A stretch of 64,000 bases of DNA from Sipunculus nudus (taxonomy: Eukaryota > Annelida > Sipuncula > Golfingiida > Sipunculidae), in contig CM049313.1 of NCBI GenBank assembly GCA_026874595.1, positions 18,969,508 to 19,033,507 of the forward strand, read 5' to 3'. The number at the start of each line of letters is the position of its first letter. Position 1 is the stretch's first letter. The translations under genes and the position numbers were made by a program. Below, piece by piece: positions 1-11,807 of this stretch. The notes under the pieces were generated by a model. The model saw only the letters and a list, made by a program, of their open reading frames with translations. It ran no database searches and was not told the origin of the DNA.

Positions 1-420
1 ATATGTCCTGCAGGGACACTTGATTTAGTTTTGATGATTGTGTTGATCCATTTTTTTTTGCCAGCATGCATTGTTACAGCTGGTATAGTTATTATCAAGC
101 ATTTACTGATGTGACAGTGTGTATTGTTGATGTATTGTTATGGTACAGGCTCAAAGTCCTGATGATGAATCATCATTCTGACTATCACCATGTTCACTGC
201 ACATTCATGTACAAGTGCTTTGTGCTTTTAAACACAATTATACACATACACACATGCAGACAGACATACATATACACACATGTTGCCAGGGATCAACATC
301 AGCAGAATAGTATCAATCTTCCGGAGGACCAGCAAAACTATCAAATCTCAATGTTTTCATTCTTAAAGAGTAAACAACAACAAAAAACAACAACAAAAAC
401 AAATTCAGGTATAGGTTAGT
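1..420. repeat. Left copy of a duplicated 0.4 kb segment (partner 11808-12270)
   Basis: The run from CCTGCAGGGACAC through GATGATTGTGTTGATCCA, the ACAGCTGGTATAGTTATTAT tract, a CA-rich stretch (235-285) and CTTCCGGAGGAC recurs in the same order and direction at 11808-12270. Similarity looks about 80% by eye. The translated 66-419 ORF is not preserved in the partner, so it is not a gene. Confidence 0.8.
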
Positions 421-1328
421 TTTTTACATGGTCTTAATTATTTCCCCCTCTCCCCCGGGCCCCCTCTTTCCAGCCCCTGTTGTTTCCGGCCATCTTCTGT
501 TGTCACTAATTGTCATTTGAAGGATATCTTGTGAACACCATAACTTTTGAAGGGACCCAATTTTTTCTCCAAATTTCAATCACAACATGTTGCAACCAAA
601 ATCTCCGAGGTTGAAAAATCTTGACCTTGATCTTCAAGGTCAAATCTGCCCAAAACATATTGCACAATTTGTTCTCAGATTTGAAATACAAGTTCTTTCA
701 ACCATGTTCTTGAATGAGTTTGAAACTGGTGACCTTGATGTAACACGTAACATGTAACCAAAGGTGGTAGGTTGCATATATGCAGAGGTAGAAAGGTCAC
801 TTGTTGCAAAACGCCATTTGCATAGCTCTGGCTTATCTGACTTGCTGCAAGATGTCCTTGTTGAATTTGTTTTGATTATATTGGCAGGCCCCAATATATT
901 GTAAACAAGATGATATAAACAAAACAAGCAGCCTGTATACAGTGACATCCACGTGTTCTGGCATATTTTTTATAAAAAATCCAAGGGATTATCTTTTATT
1001 TATAAAGGCGGGATACTTGGTTGGGCCCCTTTAAGTTTTGTTCAATTAACAATATTTAAAGTTACCACTTCATAACAATATTGTTATCTATGTCCTCATT
1101 TAAAATACAGGGTAAGCTTGCAATCTAAAGGCCTTGGTTGTATTCTCAACAAAAAAAAATATCCTTATCAGCTGCAGCAGATGTGTGGCCCATATAATAT
1201 ATACCGTCTTGGAACAAAGTTACTGATACTATATAGGACAAAATAAATGTTCTCAGTGAAGCAATAATGGGCAAATATCACTTTATAACAGTCAAGAAAA
1301 TGACCAAACGATAGTATTTGTAAGTAAT
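421..1328. other. Non-coding AT-rich stretch with one nuclear-receptor-like inverted repeat
   Basis: No exon is visible. At 622-642 it holds TGACCTTGA and TCAAGGTCA separated by three bases, part of a repeat family also present at 19371-19830. The remainder shows nothing I can name. Confidence 0.5.
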
Positions 1329-1855
1329 TGTATCCCCAGACAAAGTCGGGGGATACTATGTTTTCATGCCAGTCCCCCCGCCGCTGCCGCATATAAATCT
1401 TGTTGGCGCGATAACTCAAAAAATATTTCACGGATCTTTACCAAACTTGGGTGAGAGGACAGCACCAAAATGAGGTCATGACCTTTAATAGGAGAGTGTC
1501 CTTGACCTTAAATAGGTCCAATTTTGGGGAAAATCACTCAAATTCTTTAATATCTCAAGGAATCTTGCATGGATTGATCCCAAAATCAAGTGGATCAAAG
1601 ATCATGGATAGGGTTGTCATGTTCCAGAAATTGGTGGTGCCACCTGTTATTCTTTTCTTGTTTTTGTGCCTTTAATACCCCCAAAATTGCCATTTGACAG
1701 TACTTTGTGCATTATAATTAAAAAACATTATGCATATACATAGAAATGGGTTATGGAATGATGTTTTTTTTAAATTGGGGTCATGACCTTTTCTATGAGA
1801 GTGGCCAAGCCAAAAGAGGTATACGCTCATCGAGGAGCTACAGGTTGCTGCGGTC
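1329..1855 (+). mobile_element. Left part of a Helitron-like repeat with a GTATCCCC/GGGGGATAC head, interrupted
   Basis: The head GTATCCCC-n10-GGGGGATACTATG (1330-1360) parallels the heads at 3133 and 8160. It is followed by a monomer of about 330 bp (GGTCATGACCTT..., ATATCTCAAGG-AT-TTGCATGGATTG, GGTGGTGCCACCTGTTATTC). The same monomer recurs at 10770-11450, which ends in CTAG|T at 11562. The two parts look like one element split by the intervening 9 kb. Confidence 0.5.
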
Positions 1856-2341
1856 AAGACCTGAGCCCTGTGCGCTCCTTAAGCATGTTCTCTAGCAAAC
1901 AGTCGCAGTGCCACGCCAAGCCAAGCAGGGAGCCGCAGAGGCCGCCATCATCCATCCCGAGCCGGTGACCTTTTTAGCGAACCTGTGAGCTTATGCGATG
2001 GTGCGGCGTCGTCCGTCATGTGTCGTGCGTGGTCTGTACGTTAACCATAGCTATCTCAAACACGGCAGGAGCTAGCATCACCAAATTTTTTGCAAATAAT
2101 CAGTCATCCAAAAAACTATATCGGATTTTGTTTATTTTTTTTCTAACTGCATTTTCTTAGATTTTATAGGGAAAAAGCTTTAAAAATCTTCTTCTCCGAA
2201 ACTGTCCAGCCAAATTGTCCAATATTTCACAGAAATGATCCCTGGAACAATCTTTCTCAAGTTTGTTCGAATGGTTTAAGTTCGGAGATTTTTGGCTGAG
2301 TTACAGGAGGTTGAACTTTGTTAACTGTGCAAAAAAGCATA
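1856..2341. repeat. Diverged repeat units, GC-richer patch at 1830-2050
   Basis: The stretch GCGAACCTGTGAGCTTATGC through the run of CG-rich triplets to GTTAACCATAGC (1975-2050) recurs in reverse complement at about 37745-37835. The following unit (CAAGTTTGTTCGAATGGTTT, TTTTTGGCTGAGTTA) recurs at 6540-6800. No coding sequence is seen. Confidence 0.6.
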
Positions 2342-2796
2342 TCTATATATTAATAGCGTAAGGCGATTTTTGTGATTTTCCGTATCTCCTCTGATACCGC
2401 CGTACGGATTGCCGTGATTTTACATACATATGCTCTGGGTTTGTCTGAAGAGATTCCGCCCCCCTTCATTTGCAATATTTGCGTATTACGTGCATACCGT
2501 AATTAATAATTTTAATATTCGCTCCCCCGCGGGCGCCTCTTTTCTTTGTGTCTTCGGGCCTGGTAACACAATGGTCACAGAGTGTTTGATGGCGGGACAG
2601 AGTTTTTCTCCGGGGTTCCTATCTGGGCTTTTCTTAAATATGCGGTGACAGGCCCGAAATAATCCCCATTGGTGATCCCTTCTCAAAAGGCAACCTCCGT
2701 GCAGCGAAAAGATCTATTGTGCACAAGGAGATCTCGCGTGAGGAAAATGCTCAAAAGGGGGATCTTTCAAAGAATGAACATTTTCCGAGCGGTAGT
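2342..2796 (+). mobile_element. Helitron-like 5' end (TCTATATATTAATAGCGTA)
   Basis: The start TCTATATATTAATAGCGTA follows an A, as expected for Helitron insertion between A and T. The next 130 bases (TGATTTTCCGTATCTCCTCT..., ACATACATATGCTC, GGTTTGTC) recur at 6033-6180 in a complete short copy. Its own 3' end is not resolved; sequence becomes unrelated at about 2797. Confidence 0.6.
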
Positions 2797-3127
2797 GAAT
2801 GCAGGGTAGTGTGTAAAACCCGAACCCCACGGTCCCCAGACCCAATAAACCTATTTTTTCTCATTTTCCATTATTTATACTGATAAAAACACCACTATTG
2901 TTGATGTTAGGACAGAGCAAAGTCCCTAAATATTGCACATTTGTAAATGACCGATTCACTGAAAGATTTATAATTACAAAAATATTTCAATGAAGACGGA
3001 CCTCATTTACTTGAATTTGCCGACTGTTCAATTTTGACGGACCCCAGTAACCACCACTCATATTTTTATTTATGACTAAAAGAGGACAAAAATAGCACTC
3101 ATGTCACACACTAAATATAATATTTGT

Positions 3128-4952
3128 TATTGTATCCGCCAAAACAGAGTTTTGCGGATACTATGTTTTCAGCTGGACGCCGCCGCCGCGGCCGCGTAGG
3201 TATCCAGAGAACTCCTCCGTAATCGCTGGGCGGAATTTTCCGAAACCCGGGATTATGTTCGGGTCACATGTGAACTGCTGCGCCCCGATTTTGTTTTGAC
3301 CTCTGACCTTTCCTTTGCGCTCTGCGTCCGTTTGTGCGTCTGTTTCCACACATAAACCCACATATCTCGGGAACCGTTTGACTGATCAGGAACATTTTTT
3401 TGCACAAATGTAGCCCTCGGAGAGCTTTATAACATACACCAAAAATGGTGGCGCCACCTGCAACCATGTTTGCACAGTGTCCATCTGTTCGTCTGCCTTG
3501 GGTTAAAATCACTCATATCTCTGCAGTTACTTGACTAATTCACCTGAAATTGGGCATGCGTAAACATCCTGGATAGCTTTTCTGATTTTATGACAGGTGG
3601 CGCCACCTACATTCACGTTTACGCTGCAGACATCCAAGCTCATATCTCGGGAACCGTTTGACCGATCAGGAAAATTCTTTTGCACAAATGTAGCCCTTGG
3701 AGCGCTTTATAACATACACCAAAAATGGTGGCGCCACCTGCAACCATGTTTGCACAGTGTCCATCTGTTCGTCTGCCTTGGGTTAAAATCACTCATATCT
3801 CTGCAGTGACTTGACTAATTCACCTGAAATTGGGCATGCGTATACATCCTGGATAGCTTTTCTGATTTTATGACAGGTGGCGCCACCTACATTCACGTTT
3901 ACGCTGCAGACATCCAAGCTCATATCTTGTGAACCGTTTGACCGATCAGGAAAATTCTTTTGCACAAATGTAGTCCTTGGAGAGCTTTATAACATACACC
4001 AAAAATGGTGGCGCTACCTGCAACCATGCTTGCACAGTGTCCATCTGTTTGTCTGCCTTTTGTTAAAATCACTCATATCTCTGCAGTGACTTGACTAATT
4101 CACCTGAAATTGGGCATGCGTATACATCCTGGATAGCTTTTCTGATTTTATGACAGGTGGCGCCACCTACATTCACGTTTACGCTGCAGACATCCAAGCT
4201 CATATCTCGGGAACCGTTTGACCGATCAGGAAAATCTTTTTGCACAAATGTAGCCCTTGGAGAGCTTTATAACATACACCGAAAATGGTGGCACCACCTG
4301 CAACCATGTTTGCACAGTGTCCATCTGTTCGTCTGCCTTGGGTTAAAATCACTCATATCTCTGCAGTGGTTTGACTAATTCACCTGAAATTCGGCATGCT
4401 TATACATCCTGGATAGCTTTTCTGATTTTATGACAGGTGGCGCCACCTTCAATCAAGTTTACGCTGCAGACATCCAAGCTCATATCTAGGGAACCGTTTG
4501 ACCGATTGGGCCAAAATTTTGCATGTGTATAAATCTCACATAGCTCTCTATCATATGCAAAACTGGTGGCGCCACCTGCAGCCATGTTTGCACAGCTCCC
4601 ATCTGTTTGTCTGCCATGGGATAAAATCACTCATATCTCGGCAGTGGTTTGACATATCTGCCTAAAATTTTGCAAGTTTATACATCCCCGACAGCTCTCT
4701 TGATTTTATGACAGGTGGCGCCACCTGCATTCTAGTTTATGCAGCAGATATCCAAGCTCATATCTTGGGAACCGTTTGACCGATTGGGCCAAAGTTTTGC
4801 ATGTGTATAGAGCTTTCTGGATTTTTTCGTAGGTAGCGCAACCTACATACACAATTTGGCTGCAGACATCCATGCTAATATGCAACACTTCACCCGTTCC
4901 ACTCTGATTTAGGCGGATACAAGTAGTCGCTTGTTGACTACCCGTATTCTAG
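3128..4952 (+). mobile_element. Helitron-like non-autonomous element carrying a 280-bp dimer array
   Basis: The head at 3133-3162 is GTATCCGCC-AAAACAGAGTTTT-GCGGATAC. The 3' end has a hairpin GTAGTC-n7-GACTAC (4923-4941), then eight bases later CTAG (4949-4952) followed by T. A short hairpin shortly before CTRR|T is the Helitron 3' hallmark. The body is the GGTGGCGCCACC array. A second copy with the same head and tail is at 8157-10386. There is no Rep/helicase ORF, so it is non-autonomous. Confidence 0.65.
3380..4890 (+). repeat. Tandem array of about 280-bp dimers with GGTGGCGCCACC twice per unit
   Basis: Units repeat at 3597, 3877, 4157 and 4437, exactly 280 bp apart, nearly identical for the first three, then diverge to 4890. 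Within a unit the palindrome occurs at alternating gaps of 149 and 131 bp (3447, 3596, 3727, 3876). The two halves share CATATCTC-G and a temperature-like series of matching words, so the 280-bp unit is a dimer of diverged units of about 140 bp. Short ORFs (3597-3809, 3877-4089, 4157-4378) repeat with the units and are not genes. Confidence 0.9.
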
Positions 4953-5625
4953 TTTTAAATGAAAATATAATAGTGCGGACACAGTGGGGGAGATTTCATT
5001 TGAAGTGCACTAACAGTTGAGCGGACCTGAGACTGATATATCAGAGCACTTCCACATAACAACAGGTTTCGTGCTCCGTTCATAACAACCATGCAATTTT
5101 AAAGTTGGCAATAATATAAATACCGAAAGGAATTGTTGATTACTTGCATTTCAAGCAACTACAGGTTCTAAAATAATGATTTTGTAAATGTTTTAAATTA
5201 TTATACTTTTTAAAACGCTACACAAATGAAATAAATAGCAAATATGAAATTATGAATAAAAACTGAGACAGAAATGTAAAAATACAGATACAAACACAAT
5301 AATAAATCACAAATGTGTCATGGCTAAACGTGATGTCAAATACATGTATGTACTAAAGAAATGGTAAAACAACGAGAAAACGGGGTCCATGTAATCCGTG
5401 AGGTCCGTGCTCCAGGGTCCGTAAGTGTTTTTTTTTTATCAAATTTTGTTGCAAAACAGACTATTTTTTTTATGTTTTAACCAAACATAATATAAAATAT
5501 GTCTTTAGATACAATTATGCTAAAATATCTGGACAAATTACCATGAGAGTTTAAGAATTACAAATTTTCTTGGGTTCCGGGATCCAGAGTGGGATCCGGG
5601 TTTAACACACTGCATGCCTGAACGC

Positions 5626-6032
5626 AGTGACTGTCTCACTGGAAAACATTGGCTCAGCTTTCAAACAGAAAGGAGTGCGTGATATTTAAAATATATACAG
5701 CCATTAAATGTACCACATAATATAATGCTACCACGAACTTTTGCTCAGCGGGATTGCCAGGCCATGTGAGTGCTCAGTTTTTGTGCGTTATAACGGAATG
5801 CAATTATCGAGATCACGTCTCAGGGCTGTACTGTACTACCATGCAAGATAACAGGTTCCTTTACTGGCGGATTCACGGGCGCGGAGGGCAACTTTAAATG
5901 GCAATGTTCAGCATAATATATATTTTCATATAAAAATAATTTTATTTAACATATCAAATTGTTCGAAAATTCTCCGGCCAACCTCTCGGCTTCAATTAGA
6001 GTTTTTATGCATAACACCATGCATATAATGGA
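5626..6032. other. Non-coding stretch between elements
   Basis: AT-rich with a few short GC patches (TTCACGGGCGCGGAGG near 5872). No ORF of note and no recognised repeat. Confidence 0.4.
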
Positions 6033-6343
6033 TCTATATATTAATAGCGTATAACGCGATTTGTGTTAATTTACATGTCTCCTCTGACACTACGGTTTGC
6101 CGTGATTTTTTACATACATATGCTCCAGGTTTGTCCGAAGACATTCCACCATTCGGACAAGAATGTATTTGTCCAGGTCATTCAGACTCCGACACAAGGT
6201 TAACTCAGAGACAGAACACATACCAAATGTCGGATTCAAAGAGACAGTAACATTGTACACCCAAGACATGAAACTCTGACAGACTATTTGACATCAGAAC
6301 TAAATGCTCGCCCAAAACCGTGCGTAGCACGGGTAATTGCTAG
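6033..6343 (+). mobile_element. Complete 311-bp mini-Helitron
   Basis: Begins TCTATATATTAATAGCGTA after an A and ends CTAG (6340-6343) before a T. Seven bases upstream of CTAG is a perfect hairpin CCGTGC-GTA-GCACGG (6318-6332). All Helitron end rules are met: A|TC start, GC-rich hairpin, CTAG|T end. It is too short to code for anything. Confidence 0.85.
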
Positions 6344-8156
6344 TTAAAATTTAAATCTCAGAAACAGCTGGAGCTATCATCACCAAATTTTATGCCAATG
6401 TTGGTCACATAGGTCATATCTGAAATTGAGGTATTGGTGGCGCCACCTGCATCAGCCTTTTTTGTACGGGGTCATCAGTGCCTGTATCACACTGAGGGCT
6501 ACAAAAATCTTCTTCTCTGAAACCATATGGCCAAAATATTTAATATTGCACAGAAATGATCCTAGGGTAGTGCTTTCTCAAGTTTGTTCAAATGGTCTCT
6601 TTTCAGTGACTTTTGGCTAAGTTATGGGAAGCTGAATTTAGTCATAGGCCATAACAGCCCATTTTAGGTCAGTGGCTATGAAGATCTTCTTCTCAAAAAC
6701 CACTGGGCCAAATTCTGAAATCTTACACATTAATAATCCTCAGATGTTGATAATTCAAGTTTGTTCAAATGGTTTTGGTTCAGTGCTTTTTGGCTGAGTT
6801 ATGGGAAGCTGTACTTAGCCAGTTTGCTTTAACTTCCTATATGAGTTATAAACCTGCGAATGTTTTTCGACTGATGCCACTGAAGCCAGTTTGTTTAATA
6901 TTTTTCAAGAATAATCCCTACAATAATTCTTATAATAATTGTCATTAATGGTTCCACATGAATGATTTTTGGCTGAATTATGGAGATTGAATTGAGTCAT
7001 TTTACCATATATGTTAGCAGTGTTATGCTGTTACATCTAGCCTGGCACCAGTTTATCAGCATCTATTACATCATGCCACTAGACATTTAGATTTCAGGTT
7101 ATCTTTGGTTAATATTGACAAGAAAGGTTTTTAAAAGCTTTTAAAAAATTTAGATATATGATTTTAGTTATTCATCATACCAGGCAATGTTACAATCTTG
7201 GATATTCAGTTCTCAGTGGCTATATAAAGACAACTGTATGTGGATTATAAATTATTGGTATCCCTACTCAACTTAATTCAAGAATTTGCCATCAGTGAGA
7301 TATATCTGTATTTTAATTTTGCATTCAGTATGCATCCGTAATAATTTCACATATATTCCTGATTTCTTTTTTATAAAAAGTCAGCTGAAGAGCATTTTGT
7401 ATTGGAAAAATAAATTTCAAAGTTATTTCAAGTAGGGACCACTTTTGTGTATAGATGGCAGCACTTGGTTTACCATTGGCAGATTGCCAGTGCCTTGATG
7501 TTGGCTATTAGCCAAGATGATGTCAGCTCTATAAATAGTTTTGGCACAGTGCCAGGATGGAAGAAGTGCAGCCAGGTATGGGTCAAGAGTTCACTCAGTG
7601 CAGTAGCTGCATTCTATTTATAGCTTTGGCAGACTGCTCACTGCATCATATTTGGCACCCAAGTTCAGCCTGAATCTATTTATAGCTTTGGCAGACTGCC
7701 AACTGTGTCAGATTATGCAACAGGTCAAGAGTTCGCTCAGTGCAGCCAGGTACAGGTCAATAGTTCACTCAGTCTAGCCAGGTGCAGGTCAAGAGTTCAC
7801 TCAGTGCAGTAGCCTTGTCAGCCCAGTGCATCAAACTCTGGGGAAGTTTGACCTGTCTTTGCATCTTTGGTGGTATTCTCATTTACAAGACAGGTGGTAC
7901 CACCTACATTGACTTTTGCAGTGTATGCACCTGCTTAGTTCTACAGAGGAATTTGATATATCACCCTAAAATTAGGCATGTTTATACATATCGGGTAGCT
8001 TTATAGTGTACAAGACTGGTGGCGCCACCTACAATAATTTTTGCACAGTGTATGTCCCTGCTTATTTAACAGGAGGGGTTTGACATATCAGTCTGACATT
8101 GGGCATATTTATATATCTCTTCATTGTATAAAAGACTGGTGGTGCCAGCTACAATC
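6344..8156 (+). repeat. Diverged tandem units related to the GGTGGCGCCACC family
   Basis: Units of roughly 200 bp share AAGATCTTCTTCTC-AAACC, TTCAAGTTTGTTCAAATGGT and TTTTTGGCTGAGTTATGGGA (6490-6990). GGTGGCGCCACC occurs at 6436 and 8020, with a variant near 7891. A second motif family (TTTGGCAGACTGCCAACTGT, CAGTGCAGCCAGGTACAGGT) at 7620-7810 recurs at 37431-37560 in the same direction. Confidence 0.65.
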
Positions 8157-10386
8157 ATTGTATTCGCCAAAACAGAGTTTTGCGGATACTATGTATTCAG
8201 TCGGACGCCTAACCATGCCGCCATCGCCGCATAGGTTTCCAGACAACTCCTCCATAACCACTGGGCAGAATTTTTTAAAATAGGAATTATGATCGGTCAC
8301 ATGTGAACTGCTGCGCCCTTATTTTTGGTTGACCTCTGACCTTTCCTCTCTGCCCAGCGTCCATTTGTGCGTCTGTTTCCACACATCAACCCACATATCT
8401 CGGGAACCGTTAGACCGATCAGGCTAAAAATTTTGCACAAATGTAGCCCTTTGATAGCTTTATATCATACACTTAAAATGGTGGCACAACCTGCAACAAT
8501 TTTTGCACAGTGTCCACCTGTTCATCTGCCTTGGGATTAAATCACTCATATCTCAGCAGTGGTTTGACTTTTCCACCTGAAATTTTGCAGGTTTATACAT
8601 CATGGACAGCTTTCTCGATTTTATGACAAGTGGCGCTACCTACATTCAAGTTTACTGTGCAGACATCCAAGCTCATATCTCGGGAACCTTTTGACCGATT
8701 GGGCCAAAATTTTGCATGTGAATAGATCTCACATAGCTCTTCATTATAGGCAAAAGTGTGGCGCCACCTGCAACCATTTATGCACAGCGTCCATCTGTTC
8801 ATCCGCCTTGGGATAAAATCACTCATATCTCAGCAGTGGTTTGACTTTTCCACCTGAAATTTTGCAGGTTTATACATCCTGGACAGCTTTCTCGATTTTA
8901 TGACAGGTGGCGCTACCTACATTCAGGTTTACTCTGCAGACATCCAAGCTCATATCTCGGGAACCTTTAGACCGATTGGGCCAAAATATTGCATGTGTAT
9001 AGATCTCACATAGCTCTTCATTATAGGCAAAAGTGGTGGTGCCACCTGCAACCATTTATGCACAGCGTCCATCTGTTCATCTGCCTTGGGATAAAATCAC
9101 TCATATCTCAGCAGTGGTTTGACTTTTCCACCTGAAATTTTGCAGGTTTATACATCCTGGACAGCTCTCTTGATTTTATGACAGGTGGTGCCACCTACAT
9201 ACAGGTTTACCCTGCAGACATCCAAGCTCATATCTCAGGAACCGTTTGACCGACTGGGCCAAAATTTTGCATGTGTATAGATCTCACATAGCTCTTCATC
9301 ATAGGCAAAATTAGTGGCGCCACGAGCAACCATTCATGCACAGCGTCCATCTGTTCGTCTGCCTTGGGATAAAATCACTCATATCTCAGCAGTGGTTTGA
9401 CTTTTCCACCTGAAATTTTGCAGGTCTATACATCCTGGACAGCTTTCTCGATTTTATGACGGGTGGCCCCACCTACATTCAAGTTTACACTGCAGACATC
9501 CAAACTCATATCTCGGGAACCGTTTGACCGATTGGGCCAAAATTTTGCTTGTGTATAGATCTCACATAGCTCTTTGTCATAGGCAAAACTGGTGGCGCAA
9601 CCTGCAACCATTTATGCACAGTGTCCATCTGTTCATCTGCCTTGGGATAAAATCACTCATATCTCAGCAGTGGTTTGACTTTTCCACCTGAAATTTTGCA
9701 GGTCTATACATCCTGGACAGCTTTCTCGATTTTTTGACGGGTGGCCCCACCTACATTCAAGTTTACTCTGCAGACATCCAAACTCATATCTCGGGAACCG
9801 TTTGACCGATTGGGCCAAAATTTTGCTTGTGTATAGATCTCACATAGCTCTTCATCATAGGCAAAACTGGTGGCGCCACCTGCAACCATTTATGCACAGC
9901 GTCCATCTGTTCATCTGCCTTGGGATAAAATCACTCATATCTCAGCAGTGGTTTGACTTTTCCACCTGAAATTTTGCAGGTTTATACATCCTGTACAGCT
10001 TTCTCGATTTTATGACAGGTGGCCCCACCTAAATTCAGGTTTACTCTGCAGACATCTAAGCTCATATCTTGGGAACCGTTTGACCGATTGGGCCAAAATT
10101 TTGCTTGTGTATAGATCTAAAATAGCTCTTCATCATAGGCAAAACTGGTGGCGCCACCTGCAACCACTGATGCACAGCGTCTATCTGTTCATCTGCCTTG
10201 GGATAAAATCACTCATATCTCAGCAGTGGTTTGACTTTTCCACCTGAAATTTTGCAGGTTTATATATGCTAATAAGCAACACATCTCACTCTATTCCCCT
10301 TGCCACTTAATCCATGCCTCACTTCACCCGTCCCACTCTGATTTCTGCGGATACACATAGTCGCTTGTCGACAACCCATATTCTAG
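8157..10386 (+). mobile_element. Second Helitron-like element with the dimer array
   Basis: Head at 8160-8190 (GTATTCGCC-AAAACAGAGTTTT-GCGGATAC), tail with a decayed AGTCG-CTTGT-CGACa hairpin (10359-10373) and CTAG at 10383-10386 followed by T. The body from about 8390 holds some seven dimers of 276-280 bp (start points near 8593, 8870, 9149, 9426, 9704, 9983). This copy is longer than the one at 3128-4952, so the array length varies between insertions. Confidence 0.65.
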
Positions 10387-11562
10387 TTTTAAAATGTCCT
10401 TGTCTGAAACTTGCAGGTCCGAAATGTCCATTTTGCTATAATAATAATGACTAAGTTAGATATGCAGGACTTAAGAGGATCAATATTAACTTTTAAAAAT
10501 GAACCTCCATTCATACTCCCAAACTTTGCACAGGTTCGCATTAGGCCTGTAGGCCTTGTTAGAAAGCTACAGCATCCACAGCCACAAAGCTAGAAGAAAC
10601 CCACATTCCCTCCACCGATCCCAGCAGCGGAGACCCAGCTATGCCATTCGAGAGCCGAACTTGATCTTGTGAACGACACTGTTTCGAGACCCATAGCCCT
10701 TGAACTTGCAGTTTTGGCCATTTGGATCGTATTAACTGGGTTTCCCAGTAATGCAAGTTTTAGCAAGTTTTTTTATGAGAGTGGCGTTGACCTTGAATAT
10801 TGCCATATATGGTGAAACTCACAAAATCATTAATATCTCAATAAGGGATGCATGGATTGGTCCAAAAATCAACTTGACTGAAGATCTTAGATAGTATTGT
10901 CATGAACCAGAAACTGGTGGCGCCATCTGTTATTCTTTTACTTGTTTTTGTGCTGTTTAATACCCCAATCATTGCCTCTTAACAGTACTGTGAGCATAAT
11001 AAGTCAAAAACTAATGGACAGATTTCTTTCATATTATGCATATACATAGACATGGATTATGGGATGATGTATATATAAATTGGGTCATGACCTTTCCTAT
11101 GAGAGTGGCTTTGACCTTGAATATTGCCATATAATAATTTGGTGAAAATCACACAAAATCATTAATATCTCAGTAAGTGATGCATGGATTGGTCCAAAAA
11201 TCAACTTGACCGAAGATCTTGGATAGTGTTGTCATGTACCAGAAACTGGTAGTGCTATCTGATATTCTTTTACTTGTTTTCGTGCTGTTTAATACCCCAT
11301 CATTGCCACTTAACAGTACTGTGGGCATTATAAGTCAAATACTAATAGACAGATTTCTTTCATATTATGCATATACATAGACATGGGTTAGGGGATGGTG
11401 TAAATTGAAATTGGGGTGATGACCTTTTCTATGAGAGTGACCTTTTCCTAGAGAGTGGTCTGATATAAATTGTTGCTGAAGAAGGGGGGCCTATTCTTAA
11501 AGGGGAGGGGGGATTAATTGTCTTGGGATACTATGGCACCTGAGGTGGCAAGAAATATCTAG
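10387..11562 (+). mobile_element. Right part of the split Helitron-like repeat, ending CTAG|T
   Basis: Monomers of about 330 bp at 10770-11090 and 11093-11400 share ATGAGAGTGGC-TTGACCTTGA, ATGCATGGATTGGTCC, CTGGTGGCGCCATCTGTTAT and TAATACCCC. They match 1480-1850. The 3' end AAATATCTAG|T is at 11562, 11 bases after a weak GCACC/GGTGGC stem. 10387-10760 is unassigned. Confidence 0.5.
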
Positions 11563-11807
11563 TTTTAAAATGAAGTAAAGAAAACCAAACTTTCATATGT
11601 AATAATGTTATGACTCATGTAAGCTTTGGTGCTAACATAAGTGAATTCCTAGGTGTTTACATAGATTGTGAATTATTATATCTGAGTTAATGTACTATCA
11701 TATACATGCCTGGAAAACTAAGTAATTAGAAAATTTGTAATCCAGTCATGTCATAGGTTGTGACTTAGTTAATTAAGCAAGAGTCTCACTTTCCTCTGAG
11801 TACTGGT

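Larger units (their letters stand above)
2797..5625. mobile_element. Possible element with long imperfect inverted ends, enclosing a Helitron-like copy
   Basis: The left edge (GTGAATGCAGGGTAGTGTGT then AAAACCCGAACCCCAC) appears reversed at the right edge (GTGGGATCCGGGTTTAACAC then ACTGCATGCC, about 5590-5625). Inner blocks also pair: GACGGACC near 2995 and 3037 against GGTCCGT near 5400-5420. The inner 3128-4952 is a separate insert. No transposase ORF is seen, and the borders are soft. Confidence 0.4.

Noticed and set aside
3597-4378. Repeated ORFs starting MAPPTFTF
   Set aside because: They recur every 280 bp with the satellite unit and change with it.
8593-9889. Repeated minus-strand ORFs (FAYDEELCEIYTQAKFWPNR type)
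   Set aside because: Same satellite family read on the other strand; no independent coding evidence.
3380-10270. CRISPR array
   Set aside because: Regular spacing is due to 280-bp tandem dimers with no unique spacers, in eukaryotic DNA.
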